Positions 44,540 through 53,040 of a stretch of 64,000 nt of DNA are shown here, piece by piece. The stretch's first letter is position 1. The number at the start of each line of letters is the position of its first letter. The stretch spans positions 62,001-126,000 of the forward strand of contig CACXMH010000004.1 in the NCBI GenBank assembly GCA_902768715.1. The letters are read 5' to 3'. The position numbers and the translations under genes are program-made. The stretch is from Fibrobacter succinogenes. Its GTDB lineage: Bacteria > Fibrobacterota > Fibrobacteria > Fibrobacterales > Fibrobacteraceae. A model generated the notes under the pieces. It saw only the letters and a program-made list of their open reading frames with translations. It had not been told where the DNA came from and made no database searches.

Positions 44540-47500
44540 ATGCAGATAAAACTGTCAAAAAAATTAAAGAAACTCCTGATTGGTTTTGGACTTACCTCTG
44601 TCCTTGTTTTTCTCATCTTGTACCTGGGCAACGTGCAAAACCCGCAACTGAACGTGGCACGTAACGGTGCAGAGTCCCTGGAATACCTTTTCTACGACAT
44701 GTTCTTCAAGGTAAAAACGGGCAAGACCCATAACCTTGCCGACATGAACGAAAAAAATGCCCTGAACAGCAATTACGACCCCAACATCTTTATCGTAGAT
44801 ATCGACGAGCCCTCCCTGGCAAAACTAGGGAACTACAACACATGGGATCGTTCCATCCACGCTGACGTGGTCAAGAACCTGAGCAACGGAGGGGCATCGG
44901 CCATCGGCTTCGATATCCTGTTCAAGAATGCCGACTTTGGCGAACAGAAGACCCAGCAGGTCACCACCATGCTGAACAAACTGAGCCCGGACACGCCCTG
45001 GGATTCCTTGGGAGGCGACATCCGAACATTCTACAACTATGACTCCATGCTGGTGAGCGCCGTCAAGGAAAGCGGAAACACCATCGTCTGCAACATTTTT
45101 GACAGCTACCAGTCTTACAAGCACGAATCCCAGTGGAGGCCACTCAGCACCGCCGAACGGGCCGATGAAATCGGCTACAGCTCCACCTTCGAGCTGTCGC
45201 AGGCGGACTCTGCCCAGAATATCGAACCCAAGGACCTGCTGGACAACATCTTCCCTGAACTGGCCCATGCCGGTGCACAGATGGGTTCGGTAAACGCCTA
45301 TCCCGATGACGACGGTGTGGTCCGCCGCGTGTCGCTCCTTTACCGTTTCCCCAGTCCCGAACTCTATTCCGGAGTCGAAAGCAAGATATACTCCACCATG
45401 CCCCTGATGAGCCTTCTGCACCTGTTCCATCAAAAGCCAGAAAACGTGAAAATCAAGATGGGGCAGTATATCGACCTGGGCAAACCCTTCGGCATCTACA
45501 GGGATTCCTCGGGATTTTTCCACACCACCTTCCCCCAGTTCAGCTATCCCATGTTCCAGGCACTCCATAAAAAAATCAGGGAAGCCGCCAAGAAGCCCGA
45601 AGAAAGCAGCCAGTTCATCGACATCTCTTCCAAGATTATCGCCACCAAGAACAGCGAAGGAAACGTCACCTTCGAAATCTTTGAAGGCCAAATGTTGAAC
45701 GAGACACTTTCCGACGCCCTTTTCCAGATTGACGTTTCAATGTTGGATTCCTTGGGCGAAGATGAAGAGAAAGAGGTGGCAGAAAACATCACTGCCAAGC
45801 GGGACGAAGAAGGCACCAACCGTTTTGTGCTTACCGACAGCGAAGAAGACGAAGAGGCGGTCATCACTCCCTACATCGTGAACACCGTCAAGTATTTTGC
45901 GGACTCACTGCAGAGGCTTCCACCAAACAAGCCAACCCATATTTCCATGGACATGGACATCCATTACGACATCTCCAAGAAAAAATGGGTATCCAACCTG
46001 GTCATCTTGAACAACGATGTCTTGACAGACATTATCAACACCTCCGAAGAGCGCATCAACAACCTGGGCGAAGGCAAAGAAATCCGGTTCGGCAAGGTGA
46101 AACAGATTCCTATCGACCGCTGGGGACATTACCAAATCAACTACAAGGGCCGTTACAACACGGCAGAAACGGAAAGAGTTTTCCAGCACCTGTCCTATTA
46201 CGACATTACCAAGAACCGCGTAGATCCCGGACTTTTCCAGGGCAAGATTTTCATTCTGGGTTCGGCGGCCCCGGCCCTGTTCGACTTTGTGACCGCTCCC
46301 CACGAAGAAAACTACCCCGGCGTGCTGACCCACGCCACCATTCTCCAGAATATCCTGAACGACGATTTCTTGGTGACCCTGCAGGAACGCTACCAGCAGA
46401 TTATTGTGGTGTTGCTCGCCCTGGTTTGCCTACTGGTGGGGCTCTACGTAAAGAGCTACATCTCCATCGCGCTCTCCTTTGTGCTAATGGGCGGCTACCT
46501 GGGCATCGCCTACCACTACTTTGAACAGGGGCTCTACCTTGGAGCATCCAAGCAGATTTTCGCCATCCTGTTCACCAACATTATCGCCCTGATCATCCAG
46601 TTCTATTTCGAGACCAAGGAAAAACGCTTCCTGGGTAACGCCTTCAAGCAATACATCTCTCCTGAACTGATCGACGAGATGGTGAACAACGAAATCATGC
46701 CCACCCTGGGCGGTTCCAAGTCCAACATCACCGCCTACTTTACCGACATCGCGAGTTTCTCCACCTTCTCCGAAAAAATCGGGGACCCCAGCAAATTGGT
46801 GGAACTTCTAAACGAATACCTCACCGCCATGACGGACACCCTGCTAGAGAACAAGGGCACATTGGACAAGTACGAAGGAGACGCCATCATCGCCTTCTTC
46901 GGAGCCCCCATGCCGCTACCCAACCACGCCCAGAGCGCCTGCGACAGCGCCGTGGATATGCAGACCAAGCTCATGGCCCTCCGCAAGAAATGGGCGGGCG
47001 AAGGAAACAAGTGGCCCAAGGTGGTCCACGACATGCACATGAGAATCGGTATCAACTCCGGCGACATCGTGACCGGAAACATGGGTTCCACCATGCGCAA
47101 GAACTACACCATGATGGGCGACGCCGTGAACCTGGCCGCCCGCCTGGAAAGTGCAGCCAAACAGTACGGTGCCTACATCCAGATAAGCGAAGACACCCAA
47201 AAACACCTGGACGAAGGCCGGTTCATCTACCGCTCGCTGGACACCATCCGCGTCATCGGCAAGAGCCAGCCCGTCAAGACCTTCGAACTGCTGGCAAAGC
47301 CCGGCTGCGAAAACGAAGAACAACTACACAAGCTGGTAGAAATCTGGGAACAGGCCCGCACCGCCTACTTAGCGATGGACTGGGTCCGCGCCGAGAAACT
47401 GTTCACGGAATGCCTGGATTACGAACCCCACCACCCCGACAGGGATCCGGGTTCCAAGACCACACCTTCACACGTTTATATCAAGCGCTGCGAAGCTTAT

Positions 47501-47566
47501 AAGGTAAACCCGCCCGTAGCCCAAGGCGAAACCTGGGACGGTGTGTTTACGGCTACAGAAAAGTAG
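44540..47566 (+). CDS. CHASE2-domain adenylate/guanylate cyclase
   Basis: The product, 1008 residues, starts with one transmembrane segment, followed by a CHASE2-type extracytoplasmic sensor (IFIVDIDEPSLAKLG, GASAIGFDILF, and IFILGSAAPALFD near residue 570), then about three membrane spans at 615-690, and a class III cyclase domain: AYFTDIASFSTFSEKIG, LDKYEGDAIIAFFGAP and YTMMGDAVNLAARLE. The sensor is about 580 residues, longer than usual, due to an acidic segment with EDEEKEVAE and DSEEDEEA. The C-terminal 80 residues resemble a TPR-like extension. It is divergent from ftsK. Confidence 0.92.
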   Translation: MQIKLSKKLKKLLIGFGLTSVLVFLILYLGNVQNPQLNVARNGAESLEYLFYDMFFKVKTGKTHNLADMNEKNALNSNYDPNIFIVDIDEPSLAKLGNYNTWDRSIHADVVKNLSNGGASAIGFDILFKNADFGEQKTQQVTTMLNKLSPDTPWDSLGGDIRTFYNYDSMLVSAVKESGNTIVCNIFDSYQSYKHESQWRPLSTAERADEIGYSSTFELSQADSAQNIEPKDLLDNIFPELAHAGAQMGSVNAYPDDDGVVRRVSLLYRFPSPELYSGVESKIYSTMPLMSLLHLFHQKPENVKIKMGQYIDLGKPFGIYRDSSGFFHTTFPQFSYPMFQALHKKIREAAKKPEESSQFIDISSKIIATKNSEGNVTFEIFEGQMLNETLSDALFQIDVSMLDSLGEDEEKEVAENITAKRDEEGTNRFVLTDSEEDEEAVITPYIVNTVKYFADSLQRLPPNKPTHISMDMDIHYDISKKKWVSNLVILNNDVLTDIINTSEERINNLGEGKEIRFGKVKQIPIDRWGHYQINYKGRYNTAETERVFQHLSYYDITKNRVDPGLFQGKIFILGSAAPALFDFVTAPHEENYPGVLTHATILQNILNDDFLVTLQERYQQIIVVLLALVCLLVGLYVKSYISIALSFVLMGGYLGIAYHYFEQGLYLGASKQIFAILFTNIIALIIQFYFETKEKRFLGNAFKQYISPELIDEMVNNEIMPTLGGSKSNITAYFTDIASFSTFSEKIGDPSKLVELLNEYLTAMTDTLLENKGTLDKYEGDAIIAFFGAPMPLPNHAQSACDSAVDMQTKLMALRKKWAGEGNKWPKVVHDMHMRIGINSGDIVTGNMGSTMRKNYTMMGDAVNLAARLESAAKQYGAYIQISEDTQKHLDEGRFIYRSLDTIRVIGKSQPVKTFELLAKPGCENEEQLHKLVEIWEQARTAYLAMDWVRAEKLFTECLDYEPHHPDRDPGSKTTPSHVYIKRCEAYKVNPPVAQGETWDGVFTATEK

Positions 47567-47634
47567 GAGATCCTTCGACGCGCTTCGCTTGCTCAGGATG
47601 ACACGAAGCCTGCCCTGAGTTTGTTGAATGGGTG
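47567..47634. repeat. GTCATCCTGAG-type repeat filling a convergent gap
   Basis: GATCCTTCGACGCGCTTCGC then TTGCTCAGGATGACAC is a copy of the repeat found inside ligA. A second, inverted relative (GCCCTGAGTTTGTTGAATGG) follows. Together they occupy the whole gap between the stop codons of the cyclase and panC. Confidence 0.7.
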
Positions 47635-48486
47635 TCAGTTCAGCTCAATATTGTCGATAAGCCTTGTCTTGCCGAAGAAGGCGGCCACGAGGATAACCAC
47701 CTTGTCGCCATCGCGGAGGACGCCGTTGAACTTCTGCAAGTTCTTCTGGTTCACCACTTCCACGTACTGGACCTGGCCGCGATTGGCCAGCACGGACTTC
47801 AGCACGATATCCCTGAGACGCACCACACCGCGCTCGCCGCCTTCGAAAGCCTTCTTGGCCAACTTCAGGCCTTCGGAAATGCCAAGAGCCTGCTTGCGTT
47901 CATCGGCTGTCAGGTACTCGTTACGGCTAGAAAGGGCAAGGCCGGATTCTTCGCGGACGATAGGCACCCGATGGATTTCGATGTTGAAGTTCAGGTCCTT
48001 CACCATCTTTTCGATGAGGAACACCTGCTGGTAATCCTTCTCGCCAAAGAAAGCCTTGTTCGCCCCGGATATCAGGAACAGCTTGGCCACTACGGTCAAG
48101 ACACCGCGGAAATGCCCCGGGCGGTAAGCACCGCAGTACATGCTTTCAAGGGTTTCGTCCCGCACCAGGGTCAGCGGGTCGCCATCAGGATACATTTCGG
48201 CAACACTGGGCGCAAAGACATAGTCCGCCCCCAGGGATTCCGCCAGTTTGGCGTCGGCCTCCAGGCGCTTGGGGTACTTGTCCAGGTCTTCGTTACGACC
48301 GAACTGGATCGGGTTCAAGAAAACACTCACCACCGTCACTTCGCAGTTCTTTACGGATTCCTTGATCAACGCCCCGTGACCGTCGTGGAGAGCACCCATG
48401 GTGGGCACGAGACCAATGACCTTGTCCTTCTTGATAAGGGGTTTCAGGGTTTCACGTAATTCCGCTATAGTCTTGATGATTTGCAT
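47635..48486 (-). CDS. panC: Pantothenate synthetase (pantoate-beta-alanine ligase)
   Basis: PanC joins pantoate and beta-alanine with ATP. The nucleotidyltransferase motif is VPTMGALHDGHGALI, and SVFLNPIQFGRNEDLDKYPK, MYCGAYRPGHFRGVLTVVAKL, FFGEKDYQQ and SGLALSSRNEYL are all family-typical. The length of 283 is normal. It lies 9 bp after a deoxynucleoside kinase gene, in the order folK, kinase, panC. No panB is seen. Confidence 0.97.
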   Translation of the reverse strand: MQIIKTIAELRETLKPLIKKDKVIGLVPTMGALHDGHGALIKESVKNCEVTVVSVFLNPIQFGRNEDLDKYPKRLEADAKLAESLGADYVFAPSVAEMYPDGDPLTLVRDETLESMYCGAYRPGHFRGVLTVVAKLFLISGANKAFFGEKDYQQVFLIEKMVKDLNFNIEIHRVPIVREESGLALSSRNEYLTADERKQALGISEGLKLAKKAFEGGERGVVRLRDIVLKSVLANRGQVQYVEVVNQKNLQKFNGVLRDGDKVVILVAAFFGKTRLIDNIELN

Positions 48487-48495
48487 ATTGCCTTC

Positions 48496-49146
48496 TTAGT
48501 TACCATCGGGAACAAAGTAGGTGGTCTGCCGCGGGCATTCCGCAATAGCATCCAGGATTTGTTTCAGGTGATTTTCGTTGTGTACAAAATCGATATTGTC
48601 CGTGTTGATAATCAGCACGGGAGCACTGGGATAGTGCCAGAAAAGGTGGTCGTAGCGCTCTTGCAGGTCCTTGAGGTAGTTGCCCTCGATGGCCTTTTCC
48701 ATCTGGCGGCCACGGCCGCGAATACGGTTCAGAAGCGTAGGGACGCTGGCCTGCAGGTAAACCACCAGGTCGGGTTTCGGCAAGTCCTTGTCCAGGGAGC
48801 GGGCCACCTGCTCGTACATGGTGTACTCGCTGTCAGAAAGGTTCTGGGCCGCAAAAATCTGGTCTTTATCAAAGGTGTAGTCGCACACCAGCAGGTCGTG
48901 GAACAGGTCACTCTGGATTCCCGTGTTCTGCAACTGCTTGTGGCGGTCCAGCAAAAAGAACAGCTGGGTCTGGAAGGCGTAGGCTTCCTTGTTCTCGTAA
49001 AATTTTTCCAAGAAGGGGTTTTCTGCAAAGTTTTCCTCGATGCAGAAGGCGTTCCACCGTTCGGCGATAATCCGAGCGAGTGTGGTCTTTCCGACCCCGA
49101 TGACCCCTTCAATGGCCAAAAAATGCACGCCCTTGTCCGTAAGCAT
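48496..49146 (-). CDS. Deoxynucleoside kinase family protein
   Basis: The 216-residue protein has the P-loop AIEGVIGVGKTTLAR at its N-terminus, the ENFAENPFLEKFYENKEAYAFQTQLFFL region, LVCDYTFDKDQIFA with the ExR/DxF-type active-site segment, and an arginine-rich lid RIRGRGRQMEKAI. This is the pattern of bacterial dNK/dGK-type salvage kinases. The base specificity is unknown. Its ATG overlaps the folK stop (TGATG), so the two are translationally coupled. Confidence 0.88.
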   Translation of the reverse strand: MLTDKGVHFLAIEGVIGVGKTTLARIIAERWNAFCIEENFAENPFLEKFYENKEAYAFQTQLFFLLDRHKQLQNTGIQSDLFHDLLVCDYTFDKDQIFAAQNLSDSEYTMYEQVARSLDKDLPKPDLVVYLQASVPTLLNRIRGRGRQMEKAIEGNYLKDLQERYDHLFWHYPSAPVLIINTDNIDFVHNENHLKQILDAIAECPRQTTYFVPDGN

Positions 49147-49655
49147 CAGTCTTCCTCCCCTGTGACGGTGCGGAACGGGATTTTCCCCTCGCGGGCTAGC
49201 AAATCCGCAAGCAAACTTTTCACGGTACGCCCGTTCAACGGGTCTTCCCAATCGGGGGCGATATCGTTCAACGGCACAAGCACGAATTGCCGGTGCAGAA
49301 TTTCCCCATGGGGAACCTGCGGCCTGCCGGACAGCACCTTGTTGCCGTAATACAAAAGATCCAGATCAATTTCCCTAGAATTCCAGTGTCCCCTGGGTTT
49401 ACGGCCCAGCACCAGCTCGGAACCCTTGAGGTAATGGAGCAGCCGAGTAGGCGTACCCGCATACCAGAAACTCACCACCTGGTTAAAATACGGTCCCTGA
49501 CCTTCGGGACCTACCGGCGGAGTCTCGTAGATGGGGCTTTCCTTCCAGCCACCGGCAGAAATTCGGCGCAACATGTCACGCCCCTCAGAGAGGCGCTTGC
49601 CCCGAGGAGAAAGATTGCTGCCAAGAGCCACAAAAACTCTTTCTAAGGATTCCAC
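49146..49655 (-). CDS. folK: 6-hydroxymethyl-dihydropterin pyrophosphokinase
   Basis: FolK transfers pyrophosphate from ATP to the pterin in folate synthesis. Typical motifs are VFVALGSNLSPRG, YETPPVGPEGQGPYFNQVV, GRKPRGHWNSREIDLDLLYYG and VPHGEILHRQFVLVPLNDIAP. The length, 169 residues, is normal. The start codon appears to be GTG at 49655. It is the first gene of the folK, kinase, panC run. Confidence 0.95.
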   Translation of the reverse strand: MESLERVFVALGSNLSPRGKRLSEGRDMLRRISAGGWKESPIYETPPVGPEGQGPYFNQVVSFWYAGTPTRLLHYLKGSELVLGRKPRGHWNSREIDLDLLYYGNKVLSGRPQVPHGEILHRQFVLVPLNDIAPDWEDPLNGRTVKSLLADLLAREGKIPFRTVTGEED

Positions 49656-49873
49656 GACCCCTAATATAGTTAAAACGGCATGTCATTTTTTCACTTTTTT
49701 TTGACATTTAAGCCGTTTTTTGCTGACAAAAACTTTTTTTTTATTTATCTTATAGGGCGTTGAGGGAGCAAAGCCTTCCCAATTTTATGGAGAGTATTTC
49801 TCCATCTTACCATATCCCCCATTCAAGTTCTTTTCCACTTAAAAAAGACCTTACTATATTAAAGGATAATCTA

Positions 49874-51667
49874 GTGCCTAGATCAAAAAGTAATCCTGAT
49901 GAAGGATTGAACGAAGTTTCTATGACCCCCGAACAGAATCAAGCCGCAGAGGCAGACAAGCCCAAGCGTCGCGGTCGCCCCCCGAAAAAAGCAAAAGAAG
50001 ATAGCGATGTCCAGAAGGCCGCCGCCGAATTCATGGAAGCGGAAAAGAAAGCCGAACCGAAAGCCACACCCTTAGCCGACGAAGCCCCAGCCGTTGTTGC
50101 GGCCGCACCGACCGAAAACAAGGGACAGAACCCGCAACAGGGCAACGCCCAGAACGGCCAACAGCAAGGCCAAAACAACCAAAATCAGAACAGAGGCAAC
50201 CAGGGCCAACAGAACAATCAGGGCGGCCAGGGCAACAACAAGTTCAACAACAACAAATTCAACAAGTTTAACAAGTTCAAGAACCGCCACGGCAAGAACC
50301 TGCCCCAAGACGACTTTTTGGACGAAAGCATCCAGCTACCGCCGCCGGACCCCGAGAAGGTGGCTGCCGCACGGGCCAAGTGGAGAGAACTCCGCGGGCT
50401 CCCCATGTTCGAGCTTCAGCGCCAGGCCGACGAACTGGGAATCCCCGACTTCAAGACCATGCGCAAGCAGGCCCTGGTCTATAGCATCTTGAGCGCCACT
50501 ACCGGCGAAGACTGCCCCATCTATACCGAGGGCGTGCTGGAAATCATTCCCGACGGTGGGCACGGATTCTTGCGAAACCCCGACCACAACTACCTGGCGG
50601 GCCCCGACGACATCTACATCAGCCGTAACATCATCCGCCGCTACGACCTAAAAATGGGCGACACCATCACCGGCCAGATCCGCCAGCCCAAGGAAGGCGA
50701 AAAGTATTTTGCCCTGATGCGCATCGACACGGTGAACTTCGAGCCTCCCGAGAAGACCAAGCGCCGCGTGGCTTTCGAATACCTGACGCCCATCCACCCC
50801 ATCGAAAGGCTGAACCTGGAATGGGACTCTCAAGAATACAGCACCCGCATCATGAACCTGTTCACCCCCATCGGAAAGGGCCAGCGCAGCATTATCCTCG
50901 CCCCTCCCCGCACGGGTAAGACCGTTCTTCTGCAGAACATCACCAAGGCGCTCACCATCAACCACCCCGAAGTGAAGCTGATGGTGCTCCTGATTGACGA
51001 ACGCCCCGAAGAAGTGACGGAAATGCGCAAGCTGGTGGACCGCCTCCGCGAAGAAGGTGCTGCCCGGGGCAAGAACATCCAGGCCGAAGTGCTGGCATCT
51101 ACCTTCGACGAAGAACCCACCCGCCACATCAAGGTGGCCGACATGGTCATCGAGAAGGCCAAGCGCATGGTGGAACACGGAAACGACGTGGTAATTCTTC
51201 TGGACTCCATCACCCGCTTTGCCCGCGCAAACAACGTGGTGATTCCCCACTCCGGAAAGATCCTCTCCGGCGGTGTAGATGCCAACGCCATGCACAGGCC
51301 CAAGCGTTTCTTCGGTGCTGCCCGTAAAATCGAGAACGGCGGTTCTTTGACCATCATCGGTACTGCCCTTATCGAGACCGGCAGCCGCATGGACGAAGTG
51401 ATTTTCGAAGAATTCAAGGGTACCGGCAACAACGAACTGGTTCTGGACCGCCGTATCGCCGAAAAACGCATCTGGCCGGCCATCGACATTTTCAAGTCCG
51501 GCACTCGCAAAGAAGAACAGCTTTTGTCCGACGACGAACTCCGCCGCGTGTGGGTGCTCCGCCGCTACCTGCAGGACATGACCACTGTGGAAATCATGGA
51601 ATTCATGCGTGACAAGATGAAGTCCTTCAAGACCAACTACGACTTCTTGAACTCCATGAACGGGTAA
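49874..51667 (+). CDS. rho: Transcription termination factor Rho with AT-hook and Gln/Asn-rich insertion
   Basis: Rho is the hexameric RNA helicase that ends transcription. The core has the RNA-binding domain ([17 protein letters not shown]), Walker [14 protein letters not shown], Walker [17 protein letters not shown]-type sequence and the Q/R-loop region [10 protein letters not shown]. The first 150 residues are unusual: [11 protein letters not shown] is an AT-hook, and 50113-50310 encode a Gln/Asn/Gly-rich low-complexity stretch. GTG 49874 has AAAGGA about 8 nt upstream and is preferred. ATG 49922 and TTG 49760 are other in-frame options. Two tandem hairpins follow the stop. Confidence 0.95.
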   Translation: MPRSKSNPDEGLNEVSMTPEQNQAAEADKPKRRGRPPKKAKEDSDVQKAAAEFMEAEKKAEPKATPLADEAPAVVAAAPTENKGQNPQQGNAQNGQQQGQNNQNQNRGNQGQQNNQGGQGNNKFNNNKFNKFNKFKNRHGKNLPQDDFLDESIQLPPPDPEKVAAARAKWRELRGLPMFELQRQADELGIPDFKTMRKQALVYSILSATTGEDCPIYTEGVLEIIPDGGHGFLRNPDHNYLAGPDDIYISRNIIRRYDLKMGDTITGQIRQPKEGEKYFALMRIDTVNFEPPEKTKRRVAFEYLTPIHPIERLNLEWDSQEYSTRIMNLFTPIGKGQRSIILAPPRTGKTVLLQNITKALTINHPEVKLMVLLIDERPEEVTEMRKLVDRLREEGAARGKNIQAEVLASTFDEEPTRHIKVADMVIEKAKRMVEHGNDVVILLDSITRFARANNVVIPHSGKILSGGVDANAMHRPKRFFGAARKIENGGSLTIIGTALIETGSRMDEVIFEEFKGTGNNELVLDRRIAEKRIWPAIDIFKSGTRKEEQLLSDDELRRVWVLRRYLQDMTTVEIMEFMRDKMKSFKTNYDFLNSMNG

Positions 51668-51687
51668 AAAGGGCCTTACGCCCTTTT
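51667..51687 (+). terminator. First hairpin after rho
   Basis: AAAAGGGC (51667-51674) and GCCCTTTT (51680-51687) form a perfect 8-bp stem with a 5-nt loop that starts at the rho stop codon. Confidence 0.7.
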
Positions 51688-51701
51688 CAGATTCATTTCA
51701 T

Positions 51702-51736
51702 AACGGTTACCTAAAAACAAAGGTAACCGTTTTTTT
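51702..51736. terminator. Second, strong terminator after rho
   Basis: AACGGTTACCT (51702-51712) and AGGTAACCGTT (51721-51731) form a perfect 11-bp stem, followed by a T-run to 51736. It lies next to the stop of the convergent aminotransferase gene. Confidence 0.85.
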
Positions 51737-51739
51737 CAT

Positions 51740-53005
51740 CTACTCGAAGCATTCCCGGATAGTCTGGATGATGGCATCCTGCTGTTCGGGGGTCATCTTG
51801 TTGTCGCTGGGCAGGCAGAGGCCGCGGGCGAAGATGTCGGCGCCCACGTCGGTGATGCCGCCTGCGATGTAGGCGTTGGTGCGGGCGCGGCCGTTACCCT
51901 GCGCGGTGATAAACGCGTGGCTCATGTACATGGGCTGCATGTGCATGGGTTTCCAGATGGGGCGGCCCTCGGCGTTCATGGCGGCGATGCGCTCCAGGAT
52001 TTCCGTGGGGCAGCTCTTGCCCTTTTCGTGGATGTACAGGGCGTCGGTTTCGCCGCGGACCTGCTTGCACATGGCACTTTTGTCAATGATCAGGCAGCTG
52101 AGCCAGAAGTTCGGTTCAGAATTCGCGGCGTCGTAGGGGTTCACCTGCACCGGGAGTCCCTTCAGACCCTCCTTGTAGCGCATGTAGATAGCCTTTTTCT
52201 GCGCGATGTGTTCTTCCAGATAGGGCATCTGGCCACGGACCACGCCGGCGATGACATTGCTCATGCGGTAGTTGTAGCCCACCTCTTCGTGCTGGTACCA
52301 GGCGGCCGCCTCGCGGCTCTGGGTGCTCCACTTGCGTACCTTGTCGGCGTCGTCCTTGCTGTCGGTGAGGAACATGCCGCCGCTAGAACCGGTGATAATC
52401 TTGTTGCCGTTGAAGCTGATGGCACTGTAGTCGCCGAACTTGCCGGTCTGTACGCCCTTGTAAGTGGCACCGAAACTTTCGGCGGCGTCTTCGATAAGGA
52501 GCGCATTGTGTTTTTTGCAGATGGCGCGGATTTCGTCCACCTTGCCGGGAGTTCCGTACAAGTGGACAAGCACCACCAGGCGCACGTCGGGGTAAATCTC
52601 GAAGGCTTTTTCGAGGGCCACCGGGTCCATGTTCCAGGTGTCGTACTCGGTATCGACGAACACGACCTCGCCGTTCTCGTAGGCGATGGGGTTCACCGTC
52701 GCGTCAAAAGTCATGTCGCTGCAGAACACCTTGTGCCCGCACAACGCCCCCTCGCCCACCTTGGGGATGCCGTACAGGGCCTCGCCCGCAAGCTTTGTGC
52801 ACAGGTGCAGCGCGGCAGTACCGGCGGAAAGCGCCACGGCGTACTTGCAGCCAATCTTTTCTGCAGCGAGGCGTTCCACCTCGTTGATGTTTGCACCCAC
52901 GGTGCTCATCCAGTTGGTCTCGTATGCCTCGGTCACATACTTGATTTCTTCGCCATGCATGGTGGGGCTACTGAGCCAGACTTTACTATCGAAACGGGTC
53001 GTCAT
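51740..53005 (-). CDS. DegT/DnrJ/EryC1/StrS family aminotransferase
   Basis: PLP-dependent sugar aminotransferases of this family act on nucleotide-linked keto-sugars for surface glycans. Motifs seen are KYAVALSAGTAALHLC near residue 55, DMTFDATVNPIAYENG, VHLYGTPGKVDEI, IEDAAESFGATYKG with the PLP-contacting Asp, the Schiff-base lysine in FNGNKIITGSSGGM, and YNYRMSNVIAG. The length, 421 residues, is slightly above normal. No other glycan genes are adjacent, so the exact sugar is unknown. The gene diverges from dnaX with a 35-bp gap. Confidence 0.9.
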   Translation of the reverse strand: MTTRFDSKVWLSSPTMHGEEIKYVTEAYETNWMSTVGANINEVERLAAEKIGCKYAVALSAGTAALHLCTKLAGEALYGIPKVGEGALCGHKVFCSDMTFDATVNPIAYENGEVVFVDTEYDTWNMDPVALEKAFEIYPDVRLVVLVHLYGTPGKVDEIRAICKKHNALLIEDAAESFGATYKGVQTGKFGDYSAISFNGNKIITGSSGGMFLTDSKDDADKVRKWSTQSREAAAWYQHEEVGYNYRMSNVIAGVVRGQMPYLEEHIAQKKAIYMRYKEGLKGLPVQVNPYDAANSEPNFWLSCLIIDKSAMCKQVRGETDALYIHEKGKSCPTEILERIAAMNAEGRPIWKPMHMQPMYMSHAFITAQGNGRARTNAYIAGGITDVGADIFARGLCLPSDNKMTPEQQDAIIQTIRECFE

Positions 53006-53010
53006 AGGCC

Positions 53011-53018
53011 CAAATATA
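53011..53018 (-). promoter_or_regulatory. Candidate promoter element TATATTTG of the DegT aminotransferase gene
   Basis: On the minus strand TATATTTG is followed by GGCCT and the ATG at 53005, leaving no room for a leader. It lies 9 bp from the dnaX element on the other strand. Confidence 0.5.
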
Positions 53019-53027
53019 AATTTTTAC

Positions 53028-53035
53028 TATATTTC
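53028..53035 (+). promoter_or_regulatory. Candidate promoter element TATATTTC of dnaX
   Basis: TATATTTC, one mismatch to TAnnTTTG, is followed by CCGCC and the dnaX ATG at 53041. Confidence 0.4.
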
Positions 53036-53040
53036 CCGCC

